Shown piece by piece: positions 15,910-25,231 of a DNA stretch of 64,000 nt (the stretch's first letter is position 1; every line of letters begins with the position of its first letter). The notes under the pieces are model-generated. The model made no database searches. It saw only the letters and a program-made list of their open reading frames with translations, and was not told the origin of the DNA. Origin of the DNA: Gordonia asplenii (GTDB lineage: Bacteria; Actinomycetota; Actinomycetes; Mycobacteriales; Mycobacteriaceae); NCBI RefSeq assembly GCF_012933505.1, contig NZ_JABBNB010000016.1, positions 1 through 64,000 on the forward strand, in the 5' to 3' direction. Both the position numbers and the translations under genes were made by a program.

Positions 15910-17343
15910 TCACTTCATGAACGTGTCCGCGACGTCGAGTGCCCGGTCCAGGATCGCCAGACCCTCGCGCACCTCGTCGTCGGAGGCGTTGCACGGCGGC
16001 ACGGCGTGGATACGGTTGAAGTTGGCGAACGGCAGCATGCCGTTCTCCTTGCACGTCGCGATGATCGCGTTCATCGCCGGGCTGGAGCCGCCGTAGGGTG
16101 CCAGCGGTTCCTTGGTCGCGGCGTCGGCGACCAATTCGATCGCCCAGAACACACCCAGTCCGCGGACCTCGCCGACGCTGTCGTGGCGGGCGGCGAGGTC
16201 GCGCAGGCCCGGCCCGAGGATGTCGGAGCCGATGCGGGCGGCGTTGTCGATCATGCCTTCGGACTCCATCGCCTCGATGGTGGCGACGGCGGCCGCGGTG
16301 GCCAGCGGATGACCCGAGTAGGTCAGGCCGCCCGGGTAAGCGACGTCGGCGAAGGTGTCCGCGATGGCATCGTTGATCGCCACGCCGCCGAGTGGTACGT
16401 ACCCGGAGTTGACGCCCTTCGCGAACGTGATCAGGTCGGGAGTCACGGTGTCATTTCCCGTCGCTCCGCTCGCCCCGGTGCCATGTCGCCCCGTGCCGAA
16501 GTTCTGGATGGCGAACCACTTGCCGGTCCGGCCGAAGCCCGCCATCACCTCGTCGGCGATGAAGACGATGCCGTACCGGTCGCAGATCTCACGAACACCC
16601 GCCATGTATCCGGGCGGCGGGACCATGATGCCCGCGGTGCCCGGCACCGACTCCAGGACGATGGCCGCGATGGTCGACGGTCCTTCGAGTGCGACGCGTC
16701 GTTCGAGGTGTTCGAGCGCGCGCTCGCACTCCTGCTGCTCATTCTCCGAGTTGAAGACCGAGCGGTAGAGGAACGGACCGTCGAAATGCACCATGCCGCT
16801 GTTGCCGTAGTCGTTGCGCCAACGTCGGGGATCACCCGTCATGTTGATCGCGAGGTCGGTACCGCCGTGGTAGGAGCGGTAGCGAGTCATGACCTTGTAG
16901 CGGCCGGTGTGCAGGCGGGCCATACGCACGGCGTGCTCGTTGGCGTCGGCGCCACCGTTGGTGAAGAACACGCGGTTGAGGTCGCCCGGGGTGCGCTCGG
17001 CGATCAGCCGAGCACACTCCGAACGTGCATCGTTCGCGTACTGCGGAGCGATGGTCGCCAACTTCTGGGCCTGTGCGGCGATGGCCGCGGTGACCCTCGG
17101 GTGCTGATGACCGATGTTGGTGTTCACCAGTTGCGAAGAGAAGTCGAGCAGTTTACGGCCCGCGCCGTCCCAGACGTAGGACCCCTGGGCCGCGATGATC
17201 GGCATCGGATCGATCTGTGCCTGCGCCGACCACGAGTGGAACACGTGCTTGCGGTCGAGTTCGTAGGCACGCTGGCCTGCGGCGATGGCTGTGCTGACAT
17301 CCTCGCCGGACGGCAGGACATTGGTTTCGAGCGATGCGGTCAT
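15910..17343 (-). CDS. Class III aminotransferase (omega-amino acid:pyruvate/oxoglutarate type)
   Basis: PLP enzyme that moves the amino group of an omega-amino acid such as beta-alanine, GABA or taurine to an oxoacid, giving a semialdehyde. It is 477 residues from ATG 17343. It shows FTNGGADANEHAVRMAR (127-143), the cofactor Asp in IADEVMAGFGRTG (Asp264) and the Schiff-base lysine in TFAKGVNSGYVPLGG (Lys309). Between FAIQNFG and VTPDL there is an unusual Gly/Thr-rich insertion of about 15 residues (283-298), which most homologues lack. It is co-directional with mmsA 35 bp upstream. Together they would convert the amino acid to an acyl-CoA. Confidence 0.9.
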   Translation of the reverse strand: MTASLETNVLPSGEDVSTAIAAGQRAYELDRKHVFHSWSAQAQIDPMPIIAAQGSYVWDGAGRKLLDFSSQLVNTNIGHQHPRVTAAIAAQAQKLATIAPQYANDARSECARLIAERTPGDLNRVFFTNGGADANEHAVRMARLHTGRYKVMTRYRSYHGGTDLAINMTGDPRRWRNDYGNSGMVHFDGPFLYRSVFNSENEQQECERALEHLERRVALEGPSTIAAIVLESVPGTAGIMVPPPGYMAGVREICDRYGIVFIADEVMAGFGRTGKWFAIQNFGTGRHGTGASGATGNDTVTPDLITFAKGVNSGYVPLGGVAINDAIADTFADVAYPGGLTYSGHPLATAAAVATIEAMESEGMIDNAARIGSDILGPGLRDLAARHDSVGEVRGLGVFWAIELVADAATKEPLAPYGGSSPAMNAIIATCKENGMLPFANFNRIHAVPPCNASDDEVREGLAILDRALDVADTFMK

Positions 17344-17378
17344 CTGCGGGTATCCCTTCGGGGTCGGTTCGGATGGAT

Positions 17379-18890
17379 TCAGTCGTGGGTCGGGAAACCG
17401 AGGTTCAGGCCACCGTGGCTGGGGTCGAGCCACCGGCTGGTGATGACCTTGCCGCGGGTGAAGAAGTGCACACCCTCGGTGCCGTGAGCGTGGGTGTCGC
17501 CGAACAGCGAGTTCTTCCAGCCGCCGAAGCTGAAGTATGCCATCGGCACCGGGATCGGCACGTTGATGCCGACCATGCCCACCTCGACCTCGTTCTGGAA
17601 GCGGCGGGCCGCGCCACCGTCGTTGGTGAAGATCGCGGTGCCGTTGCCGAACGGGTTGGCGTTGATCATCTCGAGCGCCTCGTCGTAGGAGTCGACGCGC
17701 ACGACCGACAGGACCGGGCCGAAGATCTCGTCGGTGTAGATGCTCATGTCGGTCTCGACGTGGTCGATCAGCGTCGGGCCGAGCCAGAAGCCGTCGGCGC
17801 CGCCGTCAGCTTCGACGGTGCGGCCGTCGAGGACGATGGTGGCACCGGCTTCTTCGCCCGCGTCGACGTACGAGGCGACCTTGTCGCGATGAGCCTGGGT
17901 GATCAGCGGGCCCATGTCCGCGCCGCGGGAGCCGTCACCGATCTTGAGGGTGTTGGTGCGCTCGACGATCTTGGCGACGAGGTCGTCGGCGATGTCGCCG
18001 ACGGCGACGGCAACCGAGATGGCCATGCAACGTTCGCCCGCAGCGCCGAATCCGGCGTTGACCATGGCGTCCGCGGCGAGGTCGAGGTCGGCGTCGGGCA
18101 GGATGATCGCGTGGTTCTTGGCGCCGCCGAGAGCCTGGACGCGCTTGCCGTGAGCGGTGCCGGTGGCGTACACGTACTGAGCGATCGGGGTGGAGCCGAC
18201 GAAGCTGATCGACTTGATGGCGGGGTTGGTGAGCAACTCGTCGACGGCGGTCTTGTCACCGTGCAGCACGTTGAACACACCGGCCGGCAGGCCTGCCTCG
18301 ACCCACAGTTCGGCGATCCAGTTGGTAGCCGACGGATCCTTCTCCGACGGCTTCACGACGACGGTGTTGCCGGCCGCGATGGCGATGGGGAAGAACCACA
18401 TCGACACCATCGCGGGGAAGTTGAAGGGGGAGATGATGCCGACCGGGCCGAGCGGCTGGCGGACCGAGTGGACGTCGATCTTCGACGACGCGTTCTCGGT
18501 GAAGGCGCCCTTGAGCAGGTGCGGCATTCCGCAGGCGAGGTCGACGACCTCCAGGCCGCGGGTGACCTCACCCAGTGCGTCGGCGGCGACCTTGCCGTGC
18601 TCGGCGGTGATGATCGCGGCGAGCTCTTCCTTGCGGGCGTTGAGCAGCTCGCGGAAACGGAACATGGTGTTCACGCGCTTGGCCAGCGAGGTGTCGCGCC
18701 AGGCGGGGAAGGCGGCCTCGGCGGCGGCGATCACGGTGCGTGCATCTTCGACACTGGCGAGCGCGACCTGACCGGTGACGGCGCCGGTTGCGGGGTTGGT
18801 GACCGGAGCGGTGTTACCGCTGGTGCCGGCGAACGGCTTGTTGTCGAGCCAGTGGCTGATGGTCTGTACTCCGCGAACGCTCTGGGTCAT
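17379..18890 (-). CDS. mmsA: CoA-acylating (methyl)malonate-semialdehyde dehydrogenase
   Basis: NAD-dependent oxidation of malonate or methylmalonate semialdehyde with decarboxylation to acetyl- or propionyl-CoA. The protein is 503 residues. The catalytic Cys is in GERCMAIS (Cys288), and the family-specific QALGGAKNHAII (252-263) replaces the general-base Glu of hydrolytic aldehyde dehydrogenases. That marks the CoA-dependent branch. It also has PFNFPAMVSMWFFP (155-168) and the C-terminal GEVHFFTRGKV-like block (here GVHFFTRGKV). It is the first gene of the pair with the aminotransferase, divergent from a PucR regulator, which fits beta-alanine, valine or related catabolism. Confidence 0.93.
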   Translation of the reverse strand: MTQSVRGVQTISHWLDNKPFAGTSGNTAPVTNPATGAVTGQVALASVEDARTVIAAAEAAFPAWRDTSLAKRVNTMFRFRELLNARKEELAAIITAEHGKVAADALGEVTRGLEVVDLACGMPHLLKGAFTENASSKIDVHSVRQPLGPVGIISPFNFPAMVSMWFFPIAIAAGNTVVVKPSEKDPSATNWIAELWVEAGLPAGVFNVLHGDKTAVDELLTNPAIKSISFVGSTPIAQYVYATGTAHGKRVQALGGAKNHAIILPDADLDLAADAMVNAGFGAAGERCMAISVAVAVGDIADDLVAKIVERTNTLKIGDGSRGADMGPLITQAHRDKVASYVDAGEEAGATIVLDGRTVEADGGADGFWLGPTLIDHVETDMSIYTDEIFGPVLSVVRVDSYDEALEMINANPFGNGTAIFTNDGGAARRFQNEVEVGMVGINVPIPVPMAYFSFGGWKNSLFGDTHAHGTEGVHFFTRGKVITSRWLDPSHGGLNLGFPTHD

Positions 18891-19013
18891 CTCGTCGAGA
18901 TCCTTCCCTGTTGTCGGCCACCGGGTGTGGCTGTGTTGGCTTGGTGATAACTACTTTCCGGCATAAGCAAGCCCCAAATCGCCGACATTGTGGTCATTTG
19001 GGTTACAGAGAAA

Positions 19014-19026
19014 TTACAATGCGTAA
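19014..19026. promoter_or_regulatory. Candidate PucR operator, TTAC-N5-GTAA
   Basis: TTAC (19014-19017), AATGC, GTAA (19023-19026) abuts the pucR start codon. The same TTAC-N5-GTAA pattern occurs at 23660-23672 upstream of the amino-acid permease. A further inverted pair, CCCAAAT (18973-18979) and ATTTGGG (18996-19002), lies in the same divergent promoter region. Confidence 0.45.
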
Positions 19027-20646
19027 ATGTTGCCGACGATTGCCCGGATTTTGGAGCTCCCACCGGTGCGTGCGGGCGATCCGGTCGTGCTCGGCGGCGG
19101 GCCGCTCGACCAGCCCGTCCGGTGGGTACACGTCTCCGACGTCGGGGATCTGTCCGACCTGCTGTCCGGTGGCGAGCTGGTGTTGACCACGGGCGTCGCG
19201 ATGATCGATCCCGGCGCCGTCGACTATCTGCCCGGGCTGAAGGCGGCAGGCGCGGTGGGGCTGGTCGTCGAACTGGGGACGTCGATCGACGAGGTCGACC
19301 GGGCCTTCGTCCGGCAGGCCGAACAACTCGGCTTTCCGCTGATCGCGCTGCGCAACAAGACGAAGTTCGTCGACGTCACCGAGGCCGTGCACCGGTCGAT
19401 CGTCGCCGAGCAGTACGAGGAGGTGGAATTCGCGCGGCGGGCCCACGAGGTGTTCACCGAGTTGACGATGAAGCGTGCGTCGATGTCGGACATCGTCGGC
19501 GCGGCGTCGGACATGATCGCCGCCCCCATCATCTTGGAGGATCTCAATCATCAGGTGATTGTGGTTGCCGCACAAGGTATTTCGACGTCGAAATTGCTGG
19601 CGGACTGGGAACGTCGGTCGCGGTTGACCCCGTCGTCGAGGGTCACCCACTGCGCGGGGCCGGAGAGTTGGCTGGTGACGCCGGTCGGGCCGCAGCGCCA
19701 GCAGTGGGGACGGCTCGTGGTGCCCGCGGGCGCGGGCGACGAACGCGAACGGATGGTCCTCGAACGCGCCGCACAGGCCGTCGCGATGCGACGGATGGTC
19801 GAACAGGATCTCAATTCCCTTGAGCAGCAAGCGCAGAGCGGTCTGCTCGACGATCTGCGGCGCGGTCGCATCGACGACGAAGCGGAGGCGACGGCCCGTG
19901 CGCACTCGTTGGGACTCCGCCCGGCGCTGACGTATCTGCCGATGGCGATTCGCGTCAACGAGACCGCACGCGCCGATCAGGTTGTGGCACAACGACGTCA
20001 GGTCCGACTGCTCGACGCCGTGCGGCACGCCGTCGGAGTGTCGAGGCAGACCGCGCTGACCGCGAACCGGCAGGCCGGTCACATCGACGTGCTGTTGTCG
20101 CAGCCGTCGGTCGGGGATCCGGAGGAGACGCTGACACGCGTGGCGACCGAGATCCGCACCGGTCTGCTGCGGCTCGGCGGTGTCTCGAAATGCGCCATCG
20201 GCGTCGGCCCGGCGTCGACGAGGCTGATCGACGCCGTTGACGGTCTCGACGACGCCGCGCACGTCGCCGATGTCGCGCTGTCACTGCCGGACACCGGCCC
20301 ACGCGCGGCCAAGCCGTTCCATCGTGCTGTGGACATCAGGCTGCGCGGGCTGCTGGCCCTGCTCTCCGACGACCCGCGGGTGCAGGCATTCGCGGAAAGC
20401 GAATTGCGTGGCATCCTCGATCACCGCGCGCGCCACGATGACGACGCCTTCGACATACTGCGTGCGTTTCTGGAAGTCGGCGGCAATAAGACCGAATTGG
20501 CCAAGCGGATGCATCTGTCGAGGCCGACGCTCTACGCGCGCTTGGCGACCATTTCGCGAATACTCGGCGTCGACCTCGACGACGCCGAGTCGCGGACGTC
20601 GTTGCACGCCGCGCTGTTGATCGTGGAGACGCCGAAACTGAGGTGA
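19027..20646 (+). CDS. PucR-family transcriptional regulator
   Basis: The 539 residues have the layout of PucR regulators. An N-terminal purine-catabolism-type sensing domain (IARILELPPVRAGDPVVLGG, then LVLTTGVAMIDPG) spans about 5-125. A central GAF/GGDEF-like region follows. The C-terminal PucR helix-turn-helix is FLEVGGNKTELAKRMHLSRP, continuing TLYARLATI near 490-520. It starts at ATG 19027 and is divergent from mmsA and the aminotransferase. Regulators of this class commonly control catabolism of omega-amino acids, purines or GABA. It is therefore the likely local activator of the 15.9-23.5 kb group. Confidence 0.9.
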   Translation: MLPTIARILELPPVRAGDPVVLGGGPLDQPVRWVHVSDVGDLSDLLSGGELVLTTGVAMIDPGAVDYLPGLKAAGAVGLVVELGTSIDEVDRAFVRQAEQLGFPLIALRNKTKFVDVTEAVHRSIVAEQYEEVEFARRAHEVFTELTMKRASMSDIVGAASDMIAAPIILEDLNHQVIVVAAQGISTSKLLADWERRSRLTPSSRVTHCAGPESWLVTPVGPQRQQWGRLVVPAGAGDERERMVLERAAQAVAMRRMVEQDLNSLEQQAQSGLLDDLRRGRIDDEAEATARAHSLGLRPALTYLPMAIRVNETARADQVVAQRRQVRLLDAVRHAVGVSRQTALTANRQAGHIDVLLSQPSVGDPEETLTRVATEIRTGLLRLGGVSKCAIGVGPASTRLIDAVDGLDDAAHVADVALSLPDTGPRAAKPFHRAVDIRLRGLLALLSDDPRVQAFAESELRGILDHRARHDDDAFDILRAFLEVGGNKTELAKRMHLSRPTLYARLATISRILGVDLDDAESRTSLHAALLIVETPKLR

Positions 20647-20758
20647 CTCGAGCCGGCCTCGGACCGCAAAGCGCACGATCCCCTGGGTCTCGAACGCCCT
20701 TGTCGTGACAAGGGATCGGTCGAGATCCAGGGGATCGTGGTTACAGCGTGGACAACTC

Positions 20759-21643
20759 CTACGTCGCAGGCCTCGGCAGGATCATCACGGGCACGGGCGA
20801 ATTGCGCACGATGCGCGCCGCGACCGACCCGAGGAATACCTGTTGCGTCTGCGCAGCGGCACCCGAGCCGAGCACCAGAACGTCACCCGGACCCCACTGC
20901 ACCGACTCGACGGCTGCGCGCCAGTCGGGTCCGACGCCGACGGCCACCTCGACGTCGGGCAGCCCGACCGTCGACCGCACGGTGTCGAGTTGCTTGGTGA
21001 TGTCGTCCTGGATGTTCTGCCACCACCTGTCGACGACGAGGTTCTCGGCCTGCTTGGGCGTCGCCATCGCGTAGGCGCTGACGTCGCGCGCGGTGAACGA
21101 CACCACGCGCAGCCCGACACCCCACTTCTTGGCCAGTGCCGCCGCGGCTGGGATCAGCCCGTTGACGTCGGCCTGGCCGCCGAACGCGGCGGTGAGCCGA
21201 CGCACCGGGCCGCCGCCCGATGCGTAGCCGCGCGGGGCGATGGCGATCGGTACCGCGCTGCCGTGCACCACACGGTCGGTGACGCTGCCGAGCGCCACCC
21301 GGCCGAGCAGCCCCGTCGACGACGATCCGACGGTGACGACACTCGCCTGCTGTTCGGTGGCGAACTGCGCGAGTCCGGTCGGGATCGACGTCGCCGCGCG
21401 AACCTCGACGGTGATGCCGGTGCCCGCGGGCAGGGCGTCGACCGCGCCGTGCAAGGCACGCTCGGCGTCGGTCGTCAGATAGTCGAGGTACTCGTCCTCG
21501 ATCGGATCCGACTTCGGCGGGCGTCGACGCTCGACTATGGCGACCGCGACGATCTGCTCGCCGGTTGTCCGGGCGATCTGCGCGGCGAGTTCGACCGGAG
21601 CCGTCCCTCGCCGCGCGGCGCTGAATCCGGCGACGATCGTCAC
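20759..21643 (-). CDS. Tandem-domain universal stress protein (UspA family)
   Basis: The protein is 294 residues from GTG 21643, which overlaps the stop of the permease gene (GTGA), so the two are translationally coupled. Two Usp domains are present, at about 1-145 and 150-294. Each has the ATP-binding signature ending in the G-x2-G-x9-GS type motif (GSSSTGLLGRVALGSVTDRVV and GSGAAAQTQQVFLGSVAARIV, both slightly divergent). Such proteins bind ATP and modulate stress or transport functions. The longer open frame upstream (to 21739) lies inside the permease gene and is not used. Confidence 0.88.
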   Translation of the reverse strand: MTIVAGFSAARRGTAPVELAAQIARTTGEQIVAVAIVERRRPPKSDPIEDEYLDYLTTDAERALHGAVDALPAGTGITVEVRAATSIPTGLAQFATEQQASVVTVGSSSTGLLGRVALGSVTDRVVHGSAVPIAIAPRGYASGGGPVRRLTAAFGGQADVNGLIPAAAALAKKWGVGLRVVSFTARDVSAYAMATPKQAENLVVDRWWQNIQDDITKQLDTVRSTVGLPDVEVAVGVGPDWRAAVESVQWGPGDVLVLGSGAAAQTQQVFLGSVAARIVRNSPVPVMILPRPAT

Positions 21644-23466
21644 GCCGTCGTCCCCGCTTTCTTCGCGTGCGACACCACGTGAGTCACCGGCACGTTGTGC
21701 TCGGACCGGGCTCGGTCGACGACGTCGAACCGCTGCCACACCGAATCCTCCGGCGGAAGCGTCGAGATGACGATCCGGTCCGGGCTGAATTTCGCGACGG
21801 CCTCGGCCAGTGCTTCCAGCGGCCGGTAGTCACCGAGCTCGCCGTCGGCGGTCAGACCGTCGCCGCGCAGCGAATCGAGCGTGGCGTTGAGCCGCTCGGT
21901 CGCGATGCGTCGAGTTTCCTCCCAGACGTCGAGCGGACCGTGCCGGTCGGCTGCGCCCATCTCGATGGGGCTCGTCGGCACGACGACGTGGTAGACGGTC
22001 TGCTGGTCGGCGCCGATCTTGGTGAGCTCGTTGTGCAGCTCGTCGGAGTCGACCGTCTGGTTGGCCAGCACGAGCACGCGGTGCGGCTTGTCGAGTGAGA
22101 CGGCGTCGGGAACCGACGGACGCGACTGAACGAACTGGCGGTTGACGAAGTACAGCACCACCACCAATGCCCAGGCGCCGAGGCTCAAGAACAGCTGCGA
22201 ACGCGTCGAGCCGTCGATGCCCATCTGAATCAGGATGGCGACCATCGCGAGTGCGGTCAGAATCGACAGCACCGGGAACAGCCACATCTTGACCTTGAGG
22301 GTCTCACTGCCGTTGCGGTAGCGCAGGACGATCTGGCTGACCATGATCATCCCGTAGACGAACAGGATGATCGCGCCCGATGAGTTGAGCAGGAACGCGA
22401 AGATGGTGTCGGCCCAGAAGGCGGCCGCGATCACGCAGATGAAGCCGATCAGCGACGACCCGATGATGGCTGCGCTCGGCACACCGCGCGCGTTCACGAC
22501 CACCAGCCGCGCCGGCGCCTCACGTCGGGCGGCGAGCACGAAGAGCATGCGCGAGGCGGTGTACATACCGGAGTTCAAGCAACTCAGGACCGCGGTCAGC
22601 ACGACGGCGTTCATGATGTGGTCGGCGTAGGGAATGCCCATCTCGGTGAAGGCTTGGACGAACGGCGACGCCGCGCCCTCCTTGCCCATCTCATTCCACG
22701 GCACGATGCAGACCAGCAGGAACGACGACCCGACGAAGAACACGGCGATACGCGCGATGACCGAGTTGGCCGCACGCGCGACGTTCTTCTCCGGATTGTC
22801 GGACTCGGCGGCGGCGATGGTGGCGATCTCGGCGCCGACCATCGAGAAGATGACCGTGACGACGCCGACGGTGATCGCCATCGATCCGTTCGGGAAGAAC
22901 CCGTCGTGTGACGTTAGGTTGGAGAAGTCGAGCGACCGGCTCGGCCACAGACCGAAGACGAAGCACGCGCCCAGGGCCATGAAGACCAGGATCGCGGCCA
23001 CCTTGATGCCGGCGAACCAGTATTCGAACTCGCCGAACGACGACACCGAGAACAGGTTGGTCGCGGTCATCAGGATCAGCAATATCATCGCCGTGAGCCA
23101 GATCGGGGCGCTTGGGATCCAGAAGCGGATGATCTTGGCGCCCGCGATCGCTTCGAAGCCGACGACGACGACCCAGAAATACCAGTACAGCCAGCCGATC
23201 GAGAAGCCGGCCCAGTTGCCGAGCGCGTCGCGCGCGTAGTCGGCGAAGGAGCCGGTCGTCGGATTTGCGACGGCCATTTCGGCGAGTGCGCGCATGACCA
23301 TGATGACGAGAACGCCAGCGAGCGCGTAGGTGATGAAGCTACCCGGTCCGGTCGCCTGGATGACCACGCCCGATCCGACGAACAGTCCGGCGCCGATCAC
23401 GCCGCCGATTGCGATCATCCGGAGTTGACGGTCGCTCAAGCCCTTCTTGAGCTCACCGCCGCTCAT
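21640..23466 (-). CDS. APC-family amino-acid permease with Usp-like C-terminal domain
   Basis: The 608 residues start with the APC signature (LSDRQLRMIAIGGVIGAGLF, then VGSGVVI). About twelve transmembrane helices extend to residue 455. The class resembles GABA/aromatic amino-acid permeases. The remaining ~150 residues (RVLVLANQTVDSDELHNEL to RIVISTLPPEDS) are a cytoplasmic domain with the alternating strand-helix pattern of universal stress proteins, so transport may be nucleotide-gated. The stop overlaps the start of the separate Usp gene. It likely imports the substrate used by the aminotransferase/MmsA pair. Confidence 0.9.
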   Translation of the reverse strand: MSGGELKKGLSDRQLRMIAIGGVIGAGLFVGSGVVIQATGPGSFITYALAGVLVIMVMRALAEMAVANPTTGSFADYARDALGNWAGFSIGWLYWYFWVVVVGFEAIAGAKIIRFWIPSAPIWLTAMILLILMTATNLFSVSSFGEFEYWFAGIKVAAILVFMALGACFVFGLWPSRSLDFSNLTSHDGFFPNGSMAITVGVVTVIFSMVGAEIATIAAAESDNPEKNVARAANSVIARIAVFFVGSSFLLVCIVPWNEMGKEGAASPFVQAFTEMGIPYADHIMNAVVLTAVLSCLNSGMYTASRMLFVLAARREAPARLVVVNARGVPSAAIIGSSLIGFICVIAAAFWADTIFAFLLNSSGAIILFVYGMIMVSQIVLRYRNGSETLKVKMWLFPVLSILTALAMVAILIQMGIDGSTRSQLFLSLGAWALVVVLYFVNRQFVQSRPSVPDAVSLDKPHRVLVLANQTVDSDELHNELTKIGADQQTVYHVVVPTSPIEMGAADRHGPLDVWEETRRIATERLNATLDSLRGDGLTADGELGDYRPLEALAEAVAKFSPDRIVISTLPPEDSVWQRFDVVDRARSEHNVPVTHVVSHAKKAGTTA

Positions 23467-23659
23467 CGTCTGCCCCCTGGGGTCGGGGTCCCCTGTGCTG
23501 GATGCGTGGACATCATCACCTCTTCTTTCCGTACCGATCGCGAGCGCGGGTGTGACCGCGCCCTCCTACTGTGATGTGGCTTACATCGCATTGGGGTCAC
23601 TTTGCGCTAATTGGCTCAACTTTCTGGCCGACGGTTCGGCATAGAGAATCTCCAATGCA

Positions 23660-23672
23660 TTACAGACCGTAA
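23660..23672. promoter_or_regulatory. Second TTAC-N5-GTAA site
   Basis: TTAC (23660-23663), AGACC, GTAA (23669-23672), about 190 bp upstream of the permease start and about 100 bp upstream of the SPFH gene. It is the only other copy I noticed of the pattern at the pucR start. Confidence 0.35.
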
Positions 23673-23769
23673 AGATGCCGGGTTTGCGGCGTCTTCGACC
23701 GCTATGGCGCGGCGACTATCAATGTGATATCACTTTGATAGAAACTTCATAGGGCCGAGGAGGCAGAAG

Positions 23770-24654
23770 ATGGAACTTCGTCAGGCAACTCGTTGGAACG
23801 GGTTCGTGGTGCTGTTGTCTGGATTCGTGGTGCTGGTCGTCGCGATCGGGGGCGCGGTGGCCGGGCTCATCGGCTTCGGCAATCATCGTTCGATACCGGG
23901 GCTGGTCGGTGCGATCATCGCGATCCTGATCGCGCTCGTCGTCCTCGCGATCGCGACGGGGTTGACCATCGTCAACCCCAACGAGGCGAAGGTCGTGCAG
24001 TTCTTCGGCCGTTACGTCGGATCGGTGTCGGAGCCGGGCTTCTTCGCGGTACTTCCACTCACCGACCGTCGCAGCATCTCACTGCGCGTGCGCAACTTCG
24101 AGACGCAGAAGCTGAAGGTCAACGACGCTGACGGCAATCCCGTCGAGATCGCCGCCGTCGTCGTCTACCGCGTCGTCGACAGCTTCAAAGCCGCCTTCAG
24201 CGTCGACGACTACGAAGAATTCGTCGAAACGCAGTCGGAGGCGGCCGTCCGTCACCTCGCGACGACCCGCCCCTACGACTCGCACGACGAAGGACGAATG
24301 AGCCTGCGCGACGGTGCTCAAGTCGCCGAGGAGATGACGGACGAACTGCGCGTACGCACCGAGTCGGCCGGCATCGAAGTCATCGAGGCACGCATCACCC
24401 ATCTCGCCTACGCACCCGAGATCGCCCAAGCGATGCTCGTGCGCCAACAGGCGGCGCAGGTCGTGGCAGCGCGTCAGAAGATCGTCGAAGGCGCCGTCGG
24501 CATGGTCGGCTTGGCCCTCGACAGGCTGTCTGAAGACGGCGTCGTCGAACTCGACGAAGAGCGCCGCGCCGCCATGGTGTCGAACCTTCTCGTCGTCCTG
24601 TGCGGCGACCGGGCAACCCAACCCGTCGTCAACGCAGGTACCCTCTACGCCTGA
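23770..24654 (+). CDS. SPFH/band 7 (stomatin-like) membrane protein
   Basis: A 294-residue scaffold protein. Two N-terminal membrane segments ([20 protein letters not shown] near 13-32 and [20 protein letters not shown] near 48-67) precede the SPFH domain, which begins [19 protein letters not shown] and contains [27 protein letters not shown] helical region with [20 protein letters not shown] follows. SPFH proteins form oligomeric cages or microdomains in the membrane. A strong GAGGAGG precedes the ATG. Its TGA shares bases with the ATG of the next gene (TGATG). Confidence 0.92.
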   Translation: MELRQATRWNGFVVLLSGFVVLVVAIGGAVAGLIGFGNHRSIPGLVGAIIAILIALVVLAIATGLTIVNPNEAKVVQFFGRYVGSVSEPGFFAVLPLTDRRSISLRVRNFETQKLKVNDADGNPVEIAAVVVYRVVDSFKAAFSVDDYEEFVETQSEAAVRHLATTRPYDSHDEGRMSLRDGAQVAEEMTDELRVRTESAGIEVIEARITHLAYAPEIAQAMLVRQQAAQVVAARQKIVEGAVGMVGLALDRLSEDGVVELDEERRAAMVSNLLVVLCGDRATQPVVNAGTLYA

Positions 24655-24851
24655 TGAGCGACGACGACGCGGCCGTCCCGGCGGCCCCCCGACGCCGCAA
24701 GAAGGAACCGAAGAGGGTGCTCCTGCGGCTCGACCCGGCCGTCCACGAGGCAATCGCCAAATGGGCGGCCGACGACCTGCGCAGCATCAACGCTCAGATC
24801 GAGTTCGCCCTGCGTCGGGCGCTCGAGGATGCGGGCCGCGGGCCGCGCTGA
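24654..24851 (+). CDS. Small ribbon-helix-helix (Arc-like) protein
   Basis: A 65-residue basic protein. After a Lys/Arg/Pro-rich N-terminus it has the ribbon-helix-helix pattern: the strand KRVLLRLDPAVHEAIAKWA, then DDLRSINAQIEFALRRALED. Such proteins bind DNA as dimers; Arc, MetJ and antitoxins are examples. No toxin gene follows. Its start overlaps the SPFH stop, so it is translationally coupled to it and may regulate the pair or report on membrane state. Confidence 0.82.
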   Translation: MSDDDAAVPAAPRRRKKEPKRVLLRLDPAVHEAIAKWAADDLRSINAQIEFALRRALEDAGRGPR

Positions 24852-24924
24852 GGTGTACGCGTTGTAAACCCGCTCCGGTTGGAGGCGCCTGGTGCGTGGG
24901 CGGTTTCGGGGGCCGGGGAGTGGG

Positions 24925-25228
24925 GCTTTTGATTGAATTCTGTCCCGTGGTCGACGCCGGGGGAGCGGGTCCCTTGGTGGCGGTGAGCGGGCAGTTTGCA
25001 GTCTGCTCCCTGAGCCGATTGCATTCTGTCCCCTAGACGACGCCGGGGGAGCGGGTCCCTCGGTGGCCCTGACCGGGCAGTTTGCAGTCTGCTCTCTTGG
25101 CCGGATTGCATTCTGTCCCGTGGTCGACGTTGGGGGAGCGGGTCCCTCGGTGGCCCTGACCGGGCAGTTTGCAATCTGCCCCGCTCGACGCCGGGTTGTC
25201 CGGCCCATGATCGGGCCTACTGCAATCT
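24925..25228. repeat. 87-bp tandem repeat array, three copies plus a partial
   Basis: The marker (G/C)AATTCTGTC or GCATTCTGTC begins at 24935, 25021 and 25108, giving periods of 86-87 bp. Each unit contains GGGGGAGCGGGTCCC and GGGCAGTTTGCA followed by TCTGC. A shortened copy ends at about 25228 with CTGCAATCTGCCCTACTCG. The array fills the space between the RHH gene and the 3' end of the LuxR-type regulator. It is not a CRISPR: units are contiguous and lack spacers. Confidence 0.85.
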
Positions 25229-25231
25229 GCC

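Noticed and set aside
24925..25228. CRISPR array
   Set aside because: Units of 87 bp are similar throughout, with no spacer/repeat alternation, and no cas gene is present.
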